DNA from: Lingula anatina
Lineage: Eukaryota > Brachiopoda > Lingulata > Lingulida > Lingulidae
NCBI RefSeq assembly: GCF_001039355.2
Contig: NW_019775702.1
Location: 188,022 to 252,021, forward strand
Direction of reading: 5' to 3'
Length of the DNA stretch: 64,000 nucleotides
Under the pieces are notes generated by a model. That model searched no databases. It was not told the origin of the DNA and saw only the letters and a list, made by a program, of their open reading frames with translations. Positions 42,401-54,464 of the stretch are shown here, one piece after another; position 1 is the stretch's first letter, and each line of letters begins with the position of its first letter. The position numbers and the translations under genes are program-made.

Positions 42401-44131
42401 ATATTAAAGAGAAAAAATGAAATACAGAACAAAACCACATACAAAGATGCTGTAAACCCAAAACCACTAAACTGATGCATTATCATTAAGTTACTAGTTT
42501 TCACTAAAACTCGAAATGACCTACATGTGATTGTAGTGTTACATATACAAAGAATGAACGCATATGGTATTGAAACAGCAGTTAACTGGAAATAGATATC
42601 ATGACATAGCAAATATACCACTGAGTGAGCATACCTCCCCAGTGACATGCATTGGCGGGTCAAACCTACAACCTGGAAACCTGACCTGTATACCAACATA
42701 TCACATAAAGTAATGTAAATACTTACACGATGAAAACTGTTCTATCCACGCCATCTGCTCACCGCCATCACGAGGCTTACTGTCCAGCGCACGTTAAGAG
42801 TTGGTGAAAAGGGTTATCCAGACTCTGACCCACGGTAATTACCTCCGCCAAGGAGGTTATGTTTTCACCCCTGTTTGTCTGTTTGTCTGTCATCAACATA
42901 ACTCAAAAAGTTATGGACCGATTTTGATGAAATTTTCAGGAACTGTCAGAGGTGTGTTAAGGAAGAGATGGTTAGTTTTTGGTGGTGATCCGGATCAATA
43001 ATCAATCAATAATCAATGATAAAAAAACATCGAAAATTTTGGGGTGAAACGGCATTGGATGGAGACATTGCTGCCTTGGCGGAGGTCTGAGTGCTTTTCT
43101 AGTTTGACTCTGATTTTAGAGTCAGATTGACTCCAAGGGGTGATTGACTCTGATAAGAGAGTCTAAAGACTCTGGTCCTGGGGTGATTTGACCCTTATAT
43201 ATAGGAGTCAACTTAACTCCATGAGGGTCAAGGGGTGGCTCTGACTAGAGAGTCGAATGACTCCAATTTTATTCTCAGTGTTGTCTTCAGGTGTCATTTT
43301 ACCCGTCGAAATGCCTAATTACCTCAGCCAAGGAGGTTATGTTTTCACCCCTGTTTGTTTGTCTGTCTGTCCTTCTGTCTGTTTGTCATCAACATAACAC
43401 AAAAAGTTATGGACCGATTTTGATGAAATTTTCAGGAACTGTCAGAAGTGGGCAAAGGAACAGATTAATAGTTTTTGGTGGTGATCCAGATCAATAATCA
43501 ATCAATAATCAATAATAAAATATATCGAAAATTTAGGGGTGAAACTGCATTGGTGGAGGTCTGCGCTCTCTGACTGCTTTTCTAATTAAGCGTATGATCC
43601 GTAACCGCTACAAATAAATCCGTAACCGCTGCAGATGAAACTAAAAGAGTTATTTACAAAGGTATGAAAAACAATCAAATCGGTTCCATAGATACCTGAA
43701 AATATCTTTAAAACTGATGTTAGGTGGCCTTGTTCACGATAGACCATCGAAAATCTTGTGTAATTTAACGTTATTGGCTTATTGCTGATAAAATTTAAAC
43801 AGAGAGGTTTTACAAAAATGGGTCACACCACTGTGCAATATTTATGCACAGCCCCTATTCGCCGTTGGAATTATCGGATACATGCCCATATAATAGGGAA
43901 CATCATGAAACCAAAAATGGTACTTTCACTCCCAAACTGCTGATATGACGTAATCAGCAATATGACCATGCTTCACTGGGGCAAATATAGTGTCCATAAG
44001 CATTAAATATAATATAATATAATAGCAAGTTTTATATAAAAGCGTTTTAGCCTGGTTTTTTTATTAACAGAGTATATAAGCTTCACCACTCTCTCATCTC
44101 GACGCTGGTTTCAACTTACCATCGTGGTCAT
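36418..44131 (-). CDS. MIOX: Myo-inositol oxygenase copy B (284 aa)
   Basis: Nine exons: 44120-44131 (MTTM), 40091-40168, 39174-39254, 38485-38577, 38109-38246, 37684-37793, 37340-37407, 36985-37150, 36418-36526; 855 nt with TAG stop. MIOX is a cytosolic non-haem di-iron enzyme that converts myo-inositol and O2 to D-glucuronate. The expected metal ligands are present: His in AIHAFQT, His-Asp in IHDLGK, His in SWGHDEY, His in RFHSFYPWH, Asp in NKFDLYSK. Length matches the family (about 285). The splice acceptor before exon 6 is AAG rather than TAG. Intron 1 is 3.9 kb and contains a CACTA-like element. Frame and ligands are intact, so it is predicted active. Confidence 0.93.
42162..42777 (-). 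pseudogene. Two coding-like exons inside the CACTA-like element
   Basis: Minus-strand segments about 42720-42777 (ending [11 protein letters not shown] at a GTAAGT) and 42162-42372 (after TTTTTCAG; contains [19 protein letters not shown], an acidic EEEP, ending in a stop) join in frame. They probably belong to the transposon or to a captured gene. The family is not recognised. Confidence 0.35.
42841..43086. repeat. MITE-like repeat, copy 1 (nested)
   Basis: Ends ACCTCCGCCAAGG and CCTTGGCGGAGGT form a 13-bp inverted repeat. The interior starts with TTATGTTTTCACCCCTGTTT and a TTTG/TCTG tract. A second copy lies at 43317-43587. The repeated region extends about 15-20 bp beyond the inverted repeat on the right (TGCTTTTCTAGTT). 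Confidence 0.75.
43317..43587. repeat. MITE-like repeat, copy 2
   Basis: Same sequence and orientation as 42841-43086, placed 37 bp past the right end of the CACTA-like element. Its right part has an internal deletion around the second inverted repeat. Confidence 0.75.
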
Positions 44132-46398
44132 CTTGAACTGTCCGTGTCAAATAGGAGACCCACTTGAGGAATAACGTGTCTCTTCGTGTTGTATTCACCA
44201 CAAGTCAGGCGCCGAGACTCTAGGAAGGGATGGGTCGAAAGAATACAACACTATCACCGTTCTGGTGTCGTACCAGCACGAGAATGACACAATTTACGTC
44301 ATCAACATACAATATAACCAGAAAATGACACTATTAAATTATAAGTTCCCTCAGTGCATTAAAATCCAACTTTTTCTTTGAACAGTTCTTTTCAAAGGGT
44401 AGATGCACATTCTTGAAGATTCAGGGATATTTGCTTTTCAAGCCTCATATAGGGCCTACTGGTAGTTTGTGAAAGTGATTTCTTTTTTGGCTTCATACAT
44501 TCTACAACCTCCCCCCCTCCAAATAATAATAATAATAACCAACACACACACAATAAAGAAAAAATGCACATAATGATAATAAAAATTGTCGATAATGAAA
44601 AATTGATTGGCCGTTTTGTCTGCCCTTTTGAAAATTATTTTTTACCAGAAAAATAACTGTAATGGTAAAAGTAGTTGTTCACGAATGAGTAACACTTTGC
44701 CAATTAGTAAAGTATGCTAATGCGTTAAATTGACCCTACGCTACGCTTCTGATATCTTTTTTTTTTAAGTAAGGTGTGATAGCGCCTTCAGATATGACAA
44801 TCATTGTGAACCATCTTAATAAAGTAACGTATAAATTACACAGTTCTCTATACTTTATTTCGTCGCGACAACAATCAACACGGACCCAAGTTTAACAGCA
44901 CTCAAAATTTATTAATATTTAACTGAAAATCATTGGACATCGTCATTATTGCGACTACACCATCAAAAACTATTAAACGGCAATCATTATTAACTAGTGC
45001 CAGATCTTCTGTGATTTGCAACTTTTCAAATTGAATAATAATAATTAAAAGATTGTTTCGGATGAGGGACATAACGAGTTTAATTTAAAGAATTGTCGTA
45101 TATCTTACCATTTAGATTTTCTGCTGAATGCCAGAATTATGATTTTCATTTGGCAATCATTCTTAAAATCGTCTCGGAACATCTTAGAGATGATATAATG
45201 CGGGTTACCTAAATTATACGAATCACCATACCAGTGTCACGTGTTTGAAGGTACTCGATCGTTTGCTATTCAAATTACAATAAGGCAGCAATAGAATTTA
45301 AATTCTACTCTAAACCCATGAAATATAATATATTACCAGCAAAAATATTTTTGAGAGAAAGAGAGATTTCACCATTTGAATGCACTCGTGCCAAAGGGAA
45401 TTAAGAAAAACAAAGTAATTTTTTTTATAAAAGTAATTTTATTCCTAGACAGTCCTGCAGTAGAAAACCGCGCCTACAACCGCATTCAGGTTTGTTAAAA
45501 CCAGATTCAAATGGCATAAAAAAATATGACAGTACTTGTCTTGGTGCTTAAGAAATTAAAGACAGTTTCTGGATACCAGAAAGGGAGCTGTTTTCCCCTT
45601 AATAAACACATTAGTTTAGTACAGGGAAAAATGGCATTATAGTATGGCAGTACATGTTCATAAGCTTATGAAAGGCAGTGTCTGGACACTAGAAACAAAG
45701 CTGTTTTGTTTTTCCTTTATAAAAAGTTTGATACTTTAAAGTGACAAAATAGAACATGATGTATGTTTGTCAATAAGTTAATAAAGGCACTTTTTGCATA
45801 CAGGTACCAGAAACAAAAGTTTGATATATATATTTTTCACCCCTAATCATTGAGACTATAATATAATTAAGTTTTATAATACATGTAAAATGTTAAAGAT
45901 ATATTCCTTGAAATTACAACAAATTATTTACTGGTCCCTTAATCCCTGATTTTAAAATTGATATGAAACTTAAATACCATTTACTCCTGCACTGCAATGA
46001 ATTTTTTCTGTAAAGGTAAATTGAGGTACTTGTAAGATAACAAATGAACCATAACCACAGAATAAAAACTTCTTATCATTATACACTAAGACTATTCATG
46101 CCAACCTGTTTATGAAAACTTTTCAGAAAAGTTAACACTTCATATTGTCAACCTGTAAAGAGGGATGTCAAAAAGTAGGTCATGGCAAGAATGTGACTCT
46201 CAAATTGTGTTCATTCATCTTGTGTAATGGCTTAACTCGATGTAAATCACTTAATGAATGGATGGATGTCTGTGAGGCAATTTACTACATGAAACTATAA
46301 AAAGATAATGAAGAGAAAAAAAGAAAAGTAAAGAAAGTTATCCAATCTGCACCCAATACATCGGTTCTGCTACTCTGCTGAATTCACTGGTGGAACCA
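44132..46398. other. Intergenic region between MIOX-B and MIOX-C
   Basis: It holds the presumed MIOX-B promoter side (44132-44310) and about 2.1 kb of AT-rich DNA with no exon I recognise. An 11-bp perfect inverted repeat (GTGTTGTATTC at 44186-44196 and its complement at 44241-44251) lies upstream of the MIOX-B start. Confidence 0.6.
44295..44303 (-). promoter_or_regulatory. CRE-like site upstream of MIOX-B
   Basis: GATGACGTA on the minus strand, 164 bp upstream of the ATG. The same nine bases lie 150 bp upstream of the MIOX-C ATG (52084-52092), in otherwise divergent DNA. TGACG is the half-site of CREB/ATF factors. Function is inferred. Confidence 0.35.
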
Positions 46399-46725
46399 TT
46401 ACCATTTCAACTTCCCTGGAACATACTTGTCAATGAGGGACTGGTAGTATGGGATCAAGGATTCGATGTCTGGGATGACTTCACTCTTGGAATACAAGTC
46501 AAATTTACTGAAACAAAATAAAGTTCATTACGTCAAAGCAATAAAAAATTTAATATATTTCAAGTTATAATCAAGACAAGAAAATATTTGACATTGTACA
46601 CGTGATGAAACATTGAGCAGCATAACATGTTATGTGTTATCATCTCTACTCTGTCTGTGTTTGTTTATTATTTCATGGCTGTGAGAAATGCGTACAACAT
46701 ACTTTGCAGTACTCTCTTGCAATGC

Positions 46726-46791
<66 letters not shown>

Positions 46792-49700
46792 TCCCATTCC
46801 CCTACCTACAGATATTTCTTATTTTATTATTTCTCAAGAGTGAATCACAATAGTCGTCAAACCAAATTACAGTCAGTTTTCTAGCTGTGAAATAAGAAAT
46901 GCAAGATGTGATTACTTGAACTCTGTAATCCATGGGGTCATCTTCATGTCCTGCTCATTACACAGGTAGTTATAGTCCTTGCCCGTGTGCCAGGGGTAGA
47001 AGGAATGGAACCGCACCATGTACAATGCCTCCTGTGGCAGAGAACACTTCTCATGATTCAAGAGGACACGGTATAAGTACTCTGAAAGCATTCATGGCGG
47101 CGTTAGTATATACATTTGGCTAAAAAACTAACTGTTAACATTTGTGACCTTTGCTAATATGAATATCTGAGATGTATACATGTACATGGATTTGCATATA
47201 TCAGAGGATGATGAATACACCTGGCTGTCTCTAAATGTAATGTCCAAATCATAAAGAATAAAGTTAACTATGCACTTGATACTGCACATAGCAAAGATGG
47301 AGGCAGGTATACGATGGATCAATATGGAACAGTACTTAAACTAAGTGATAAACCTTTCAGGCACATATTTTCACACACAAAAGACATTATAAATATAATA
47401 ACTGATTTTTCAGTACAAAATAACAGAAACATCAAAAAGAAATCTGTTTATAATCTTAAGCACACGCCACAGGTCAATATGCAGGATGTACTGTCACATT
47501 GACCACAGTCTTGTCTATTTACATACCATGGGGCTGATATCACCCTATGTACGGTGATATCAGCAAATTCCATTCAATTTTGGGTGGGAAGCATGTATGA
47601 TTTCCCTTTGTAGGTATGACAAATAATGCACTGCTACCCCCTAGCCTGATATACACAATAGCATGCCTCAGTATCGCTCAGCACTAATTATGTAAATAGA
47701 ATGACCACAATATTAAGACCAATAAAACAAGATATAGATGTGTACACAGATGCAAGAACTTCCCAACCCTTCCCGCATTATACAGTCATGTAGTATAAAT
47801 ATCAGTCAATGTCTTTAGGGCTATTGTAAAGTGCAGGGAAATAAGATTATTGCTTTTATGATTCTGAATGTGTGAAGTCAACATATGCACCCACCATCAT
47901 GTCCCCACGACATTAGCACTTTGTCTAAGCCACAGTTTTCTGCATACATGCCCAACTTGGTGCTGATCAACAAAACAAGAAGGGCAATAACACATGTCAA
48001 TAAGAAATAGCATGTTACTTTTAGGGTATAATTCCTTGCGCATAAAGCTTAAGCATGAACAGCAAATACTAAAATATTAAAACATTGCATTTAGTTCTAA
48101 TAGTTTCTATACAATTTGAAATAGACCACACATTAAAATTACACATAAAATATTATAATATGATACAATACAACATAATATAACTTTAAGCCATGTCATA
48201 TTATATTATATTTTTATATTTATAATTGCCTTAGATAAATGGGTTTTGCAAGCAAGCATTCCCAACATTTAGTCAACAGTTAACCCATTTTTTACAGCAT
48301 AAATCATAACTTACTTGTATAGAGGATTGTTGATATCAGGGTTGTTTTCAAAGCTCTTCCGGCCAAACACTATTTTATCGCTGAATGCACAGCCAACTGG
48401 GAAGGTGTCACCAACAACAAAACACTAAAAAGAAGGAATTTTAGCTTGAAAAGCATTATGTCAATACATAAACAATATATAATTTATATGCTTACAGCCC
48501 TCTACATGTGCTACATCCATGTCTCCACTACTATTTCCTTTTCTTTCATTCATAAAAAAGAAACATGGTTGATGTACAACTTTACTGAAGCTGTGTTCAA
48601 AATCTCTGCATTTTTATTTTTTCACAATTTTCTTTTTTGAAATAAAATAATCATTGATAAATATTCTAGGAAAGTATGCAGATTTAAAATTGGCTTAGCC
48701 AGAGTATAAAAGTCTACAAATAAAACATGCATGATTCATGAGAGCAAACAGCTTATGGAAACACAAATATAAAAATTTTGAGCACCATGAGTGCTACACA
48801 TGGAACTTGGCATTAGTGATAACTCACTTCCAAAGATAATCTTAAACATATTATGTAGACATCATAATGTGTATCACCTGTGGTTCACCCCAGAGGGCCA
48901 TCACCTTGCCAAGATCATGTATTAATCCTGTCAGATGAAACCAGTCAAGATCCGGATGCGCGTGGCGGATACGCTCAGCTGTTTGGAAGGCATGGATAGC
49001 ATTTGGAAGTCCAATCTGGAAAATGGACCACCCAGTCCGAGCTCTTTCACTGCATATCATTAAACGTCAAGAGAGAAACGAAGTTAACCAAACATTTATG
49101 AATTTATGAAAACCCAATTTAAAACGTCATTTCATTTAGAGGTCCAACAGTCTACTTTATATGTCTTGATCATACATGTAATATTAATATATATTTTATT
49201 GTCTGTTTAGGCTTTATATTTATAATAAAGAACTTATCAATACAACATTCATTGTACTTCATGAGTTGGGCACCTCATTTGAGGAGGACATAGATTTGGA
49301 AACATCTTACATCAGGGTCACTTTCATCCACAAGGGCATTAAGTGCCTCTACGGCCTCCAAGATGGTCATTTCCATGTGGTCAAACGTGGTCCAGTATTC
49401 AACCTAAAATAAAGGCCCAATTGAGGTTAAAATGCCAGCAAAACACAACTTCTTAACTGGGATTTCATATTACATAGCACTTCAGGGAAAAGCCGAAGAT
49501 TTATAAAAACAAAACAATACAACACCTACTTTGACAATTAAATGCACCTTTAAACCCAGACAGATCACCAACTGCCTTATCCTTCTGAACTGACACAGGA
49601 ATATGTATTTACTTTTTCTAAAATATATACAGACCGAGTTTACATCATGCACTGAACATGTACTTTGGTATACTTAACAGACTGAACAGTGACTTATCAC

Positions 49701-51934
49701 TTCACACTGAACTTACCTTGTTGGTCACACTTTCAACACTCTGCTTTGTGTGCATTTCATAATATGTCCTCTTGACACGGTCAATAAACTCTCCCTCCTG
49801 GCCAAGAGAAAAAATGACACTATTTTATATTTTATCAACTCAACAAAGAGTACTGTTGGTATGTACCAAACATAGCTAATAATTTTCTTAATCTATGGTT
49901 ATCACATTTTTCTCCTCACATGATTATTACATTGTTCTCCTTTTATGATTATCACATTATTGTCTTCTTGGATTACTAGTATCACATCTTTTTCTTCATG
50001 TGATTTTCTAAATTTAGTGGTGAATCACAAAGCTTGCCCTATAATCTTATCAGCAAATAAATCTATTTATCATGGTCAGGACATATAGATGTTTCATTTA
50101 ACTTAGTGTAATCCACTTCATTTCACACTCTTTTTAAATCCTTTATTATTAGAAGCTCTCTTTCAAAATCCCATTATCATGCAGTGCTTAATCTGAATAA
50201 ATAAATAATGAATCAAAATATTTTTAAACTTTTTTAAGTAAAGGGAATGCATTTTACAGGATTAATATGGGAACTTGATTGATAACTCTGAGACTCATAA
50301 TTGTAGATTCAGTATTGTTTGTTCAGGGGGTGTTTAGAGACAAGGTGAAGTGGCTGGCTAAGTTGTTAGGTCCCTTAGAAATGGGGGATTAACTGCATGG
50401 TGGTGAAACCAAGAATCATTTCCCAACTTTTCTATAAAATTGAATGTAGTCAACCATAGCCCAATAATCTAATGAGTAAAGTGAAGTTTCAATGTTTTCT
50501 TTTAATACATAATGCAGTTCCGAAGAAACTTTTCATTTTGTTTATAAATATCTTCTTGACTGTGTTCCCACTGCTTCAATGTGTTCTACAAAGCTCTGCT
50601 CTCTTTTTCTGTAACTCCTATATATTATTTCTTTTTTGATGAATTAAAAAAGGCTCTGACTTTACTCAATTTGGGCTCAAAATACTAAACAGAACATGAC
50701 TATTAAATAAATAACATAACAATTCACAATAATCTGATACAGTTATAAATGCTGCATGTGTTGATTCTCTATAGTTTGTCATAGCTGCATAAGTTTTGTA
50801 TTGAATTGACTTCCCCTTTGGAGTTATCACAACAAACATTTATAGAATGAAAACAGCATAACTGTACTTAATAACCTGGCATACCTAAATCAAAACAGAA
50901 AAAATGAATTCCAAAATTCTCAAAACAGAAAAAATGAATTCCAAAATTCTCAAAACAGAAAAAATTCTTACATCTCCCCCTCCTCTTAAAAGTAAGAAAA
51001 ACAGTAAAAAAATCTGTTTTTTTTTCATATTAAAACATTTGTATCAAATGAGGTCAAAATATTTCCCAACAATGTTGACAAAAAAATGTTTTTTATGAGT
51101 ATGAATGTTATATCTAAATGCCTGAATTCAACTGCTGATGCTGCTTTAATTATGCAACAAAGATAAAAATAGAACGCAGCAGGTGAAACCAGATGCTGCA
51201 ACACCTTAGTGGTGGGTTTTAAGCTGGGATATCAACATGCACATCAGGCTCAGTCACTCCATTCCTGCATCACTGGGTCACATAGCACTTTCTTTTGACC
51301 TATCAACATTATGTACACTCACAGCCACAAATATTCAATCAAAGTTGGGCAACTTATGAGTTTTCTTTAAATATGGCATCATTCTTTAAAAATTAAAACA
51401 GCAAACAAGGTACAACTAAAACCCTAATATTATTTGATATTTGAGAAATCTCAAATTTTCAAAGTTAATTAATACTTAAATGTTGGGCCACTTGTGCACA
51501 GAACTTCAAGTGCCTTGCATGATAACAAAAAAAATCATGTGATAACATTAGCTGGCTAGGCATTTACCTCATAGTTCCTGAACTGTTCCTCACCCTTGTG
51601 ATCTGGTCTATATTTGTCTGATGGATCAATTATGTAACATGGAGCCTGAAATATTGGACCAAAATGTATTTATTTATCTGCTGCTAGTATCAAACAGCAA
51701 AGTGAATATTTCCAGACCCTCTTACATCATACAGGTGTCCTTTCTCTAACAGCTCTTCTCTATCAGGTATATAAGATTGGCGAGTCAGAGATTAATCCTT
51801 TGAACTCCTACACATTTGTACGTGTTGCACCTTTAAAAAACATTTGGCAGTTTTCTATGAGAGCTGTCAGTGTCAGAAATGTTCTCAATTAAGCAGTCAG
51901 TTGAGTGCTGTTGTCAACTTACCACCGTGGCCAT
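46399..51934 (-). CDS. MIOX: Myo-inositol oxygenase copy C (284 aa)
   Basis: Nine exons: 51923-51934 (MATV), 51568-51645, 49717-49797, 49311-49403, 48878-49015, 48315-48424, 47895-47962, 46916-47081, 46399-46507; 855 nt with TAA stop. Metal ligands fall at about H96, H121, D122, H192, H219 and D252, close to the human numbering, and the C-terminus KYVPGKLKW follows the family. Exon sizes equal those of copy B. Introns are mostly unalignable to copies A and B except for short exon-edge stretches, so this copy split off before the segmental duplication. No frame breaks; predicted active. It could be the ancestral gene of the cluster. Confidence 0.94.
46732..46791. repeat. (TC)n(TA)n microsatellite
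   Basis: About 18 TC units run into about 11 TA units within the last MIOX-C intron. Confidence 0.95.
50891..50963. repeat. 30-bp tandem repeat, about 2.4 copies
   Basis: Unit CAAAACAGAAAAAATGAATT plus CCAAAATTCT, in MIOX-C intron 2. Confidence 0.9.
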
Positions 51935-52083
51935 CTTGCAATGTCGAAACGACGAGCGGACCGTTTTAATCAAAGTATGGTCCTCCTTGTGTAATGACTC
52001 TGGACAGGCATCGACGACACGCTTGGGTGCGTCCAAAATATATAACCCTACAGTGGATCTGGTTGAAACAGGTTGAACCGATC

Positions 52084-52092
52084 TACGTCATC
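52084..52092 (-). promoter_or_regulatory. CRE-like site upstream of MIOX-C
   Basis: GATGACGTA on the minus strand, 150 bp upstream of the ATG; partner of the site upstream of MIOX-B. Confidence 0.35.
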
Positions 52093-52640
52093 GCTGTGAA
52101 CATTTGCCTTGGTCAAGGCACGGTTTGTTGACATGAGGAGCCACACAACCCTTCTCCGCCAATCACAGGATTGCGTTAGGTGTGACGTATCATGTAAACA
52201 TTGACATGTGCTTCTTCGTGTGACTTACATGCAAGTAGGAGTTACGGCATCACGATGTCTTATCTTTTGTACAACCATATCAGCACACTTATTTGACTTC
52301 TTGGACTGATCTTCATTTCAAAGGCTATGTTATGTTCGCTGTACACAGTAAGCCTAAGGTCCTTGCTACATTTGCATTACTCACTCCAGTGTCTGTAGCG
52401 AAACACTCGACTGGTCTCGATATGTTTTAGAGAGGATTGCTCCTTTTCACTAATTTGATTCTGTAGGGCCTCTTTTGCGTGACTTCCTTATGCAATGGGC
52501 GGGTTATACGCTTGTCAATCTCTCAAAGCATTTCAGTGGACAAAGCTGTAATGCACGGTGTGAAAAAGGCCATGGGACGCACGTGTTACCGCACGCGGCT
52601 CTACTCTGTACAGGCTAGTTCATACAGAGTGCATTGATCT

Positions 52641-52772
52641 GGGCCCCGTCACTCGAAAGCATCGCGAATAGCGATATTACATAGAGGCTACAATGTACTA
52701 TATGGGGCGAATTATGGAATCGAGACGCTTGCGCTTGGTCGCAATGCGCGATGCTTTCAAGTTACGGGGCCC
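52641..52772. mobile_element. 132-bp foldback MITE-like element
   Basis: Arms of about 27 bp: GGGCCCCGTCACTCGAAAGC then ATCGCG on the left, and the complement of GGGCCCCGTAACTTGAAAGC then ATCGCG on the right, with two mismatches. The loop is about 80 bp. No clear target duplication is seen. No coding capacity. Confidence 0.65.
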
Positions 52773-54464
52773 TGGGCGAGGTTTAAGCCGCCGAGACTTC
52801 CGGCATGCGTTTCAGACTCGGCCACTTATTCTCTTGAGAATTGCCATGTTACCTCAAATACCCAAGCTCAAATGTCATCACATTTTTCACGCAAAATTAA
52901 AATTGTAAGGGCTTCCTTGGATAGATTCAGTCTTGATAGAATGAGTGAACAGAATAAACTGCACTTCTAATAATCCTACGTTCCCGACGGCAAAAAAGAT
53001 AGGGGCGTTGAACACGTATATTATAGTCTTTTAGCTCTTTGCCCGGCATACCAGTGGTGAAGGAAAGTATATATGTTTGCTGCCAGAATAATAGTTAATT
53101 ATTAATTCCCTTTATGCCAGAAAACCTTGAAAGATCGCTTCAACCTTCAGGGCATATAGAACATCATAAATTCAAACAAAATACAGTTGGAAACAAAGAT
53201 GCACAATATAATATTGCCCTGTGAAGAAAAGTTGTCCAAGAAGTGGTTTATGTAGTGAATGAGTGTTTAAAAATGCTAAACTTTGTCACTTTAATTTTTT
53301 CTAGATACTGGTTTGAACATTGTATATAGAAGTGGAAACTGTTTAAAATCAAAGAAAAAACATTCTTTTATCAATTTTACAAGTGGTGAGAGTATAATCT
53401 AGTTGACCCAGAGACTCTTGCATGTGTGACTTTGTTATGACTATATTATCATTCTCATTAAACCAATCATATTGTTTTTGTAAAAGAGAAACAAAAATAA
53501 ATACTTCACCTTTTACAGAATGTAAACAGCTTATCAGCGTTAACAGCAGATGGTCTACTGCAATAAGCATTCTCTTGTACCAAACAAATTATTTAAAATG
53601 AACACAAGAAAGCAGATAGGCATATCAACACAAAATATTGTGGAAGGAGAGGATTTGATACCAAAGTCAACTATAATACTTTCATCAAATGGCCCCAGAT
53701 CTAACCAAAAAATAAAAACATTTTCTAATAATAATAATTACTCCCCTTACTCCCATCCACCCTGTCTATGCTCTCATGTTTTCTTATTGCACAACAGTAT
53801 CACTTATTCAAATTATATGTCATTCAATAAGAGCTAGCCATCCCCAAAGAATATTTTATTTATTATGTGGGTCTGGGTTAATTAATATCATTTCCTTACC
53901 CATGCAACAGGAACTATAGGTATGTATTTTTTTTTTTTTTTTGAAATAATAAACTTAAATCATCATACTGTCAAAATTAAATACATATCTACAATGTCAT
54001 AGATCAATAAATTTGCTCAGTGATATGTTGGAAGTTACATTTCTTTAAATTCATTGCAAAATGTAAACAAAATGTAAAAAAAAAAACATTGTTAAAACAC
54101 TTGAACCAGTTAATAAATTTGCATCAGTAATGCTATAAATGTTCTTAAATATATTAAATATACTTATAAATAATCTTTGCAGGTCCTGTCACACACAGCT
54201 TTAAGCATCATTTTTTTTTCTTTTTAACATATGTACCAGTATATATATAACTTTTGTCAGGTGTTGTAGAAGTTATAATTGGGAAACAAATCTCACCATT
54301 CTTTCTAAAAAAAGGAGATTGTCTTTAAACTTTGATTGCTCCTTTCTAGGCTAACAAATAGGAGCACTGCTATTCTCATAACATTGTCTTTTTTGTGTAA
54401 AATTTAACAAGTTTTAGATACTCTCCGCTATAATGCTGCTTATTATTGGTTGTACCAGTCTTGG

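Larger units (their letters stand above)
41360..43280. mobile_element. CACTA (EnSpm)-like transposon in MIOX-B intron 1
   Basis: The left end is CACTAAGAATAAAATCGGAG and the right end is the complement of CACTGAGAATAAAATTGGAG, about 20 bases of inverted repeat. Next to each end are many GGAGTC/GACTCC repeats (41375-41460 and 43108-43270), as in the subterminal arrays of CACTA elements. Flanking bases are TTA and TTG, a possible degraded 3-bp target duplication. No transposase is recognised, and another repeat (42841-43086) is nested inside. Confidence 0.65.
51935..54464. other. Region between the MIOX-C start and the TMEM199 end
   Basis: It holds the MIOX-C upstream side (a minus-strand TATATATTTT stretch near 52039 and a CRE-like site at 52084) and a short foldback MITE (52641-52772). 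The rest is AT-rich DNA with no exon I recognise, probably including TMEM199 3' untranslated sequence at its right end. Confidence 0.55.

Noticed and set aside
42801-43001. Plus-strand frame encoding a [13 protein letters not shown]-type peptide
   Set aside because: It is a translation of the MITE-like repeat and is repeated at 43291-43497. The repeat is widespread and non-coding in character.
53349-54376. Small frames between MIOX-C and TMEM199
   Set aside because: No domain, no consistent splice sites and AT-rich composition; most likely chance frames or UTR.
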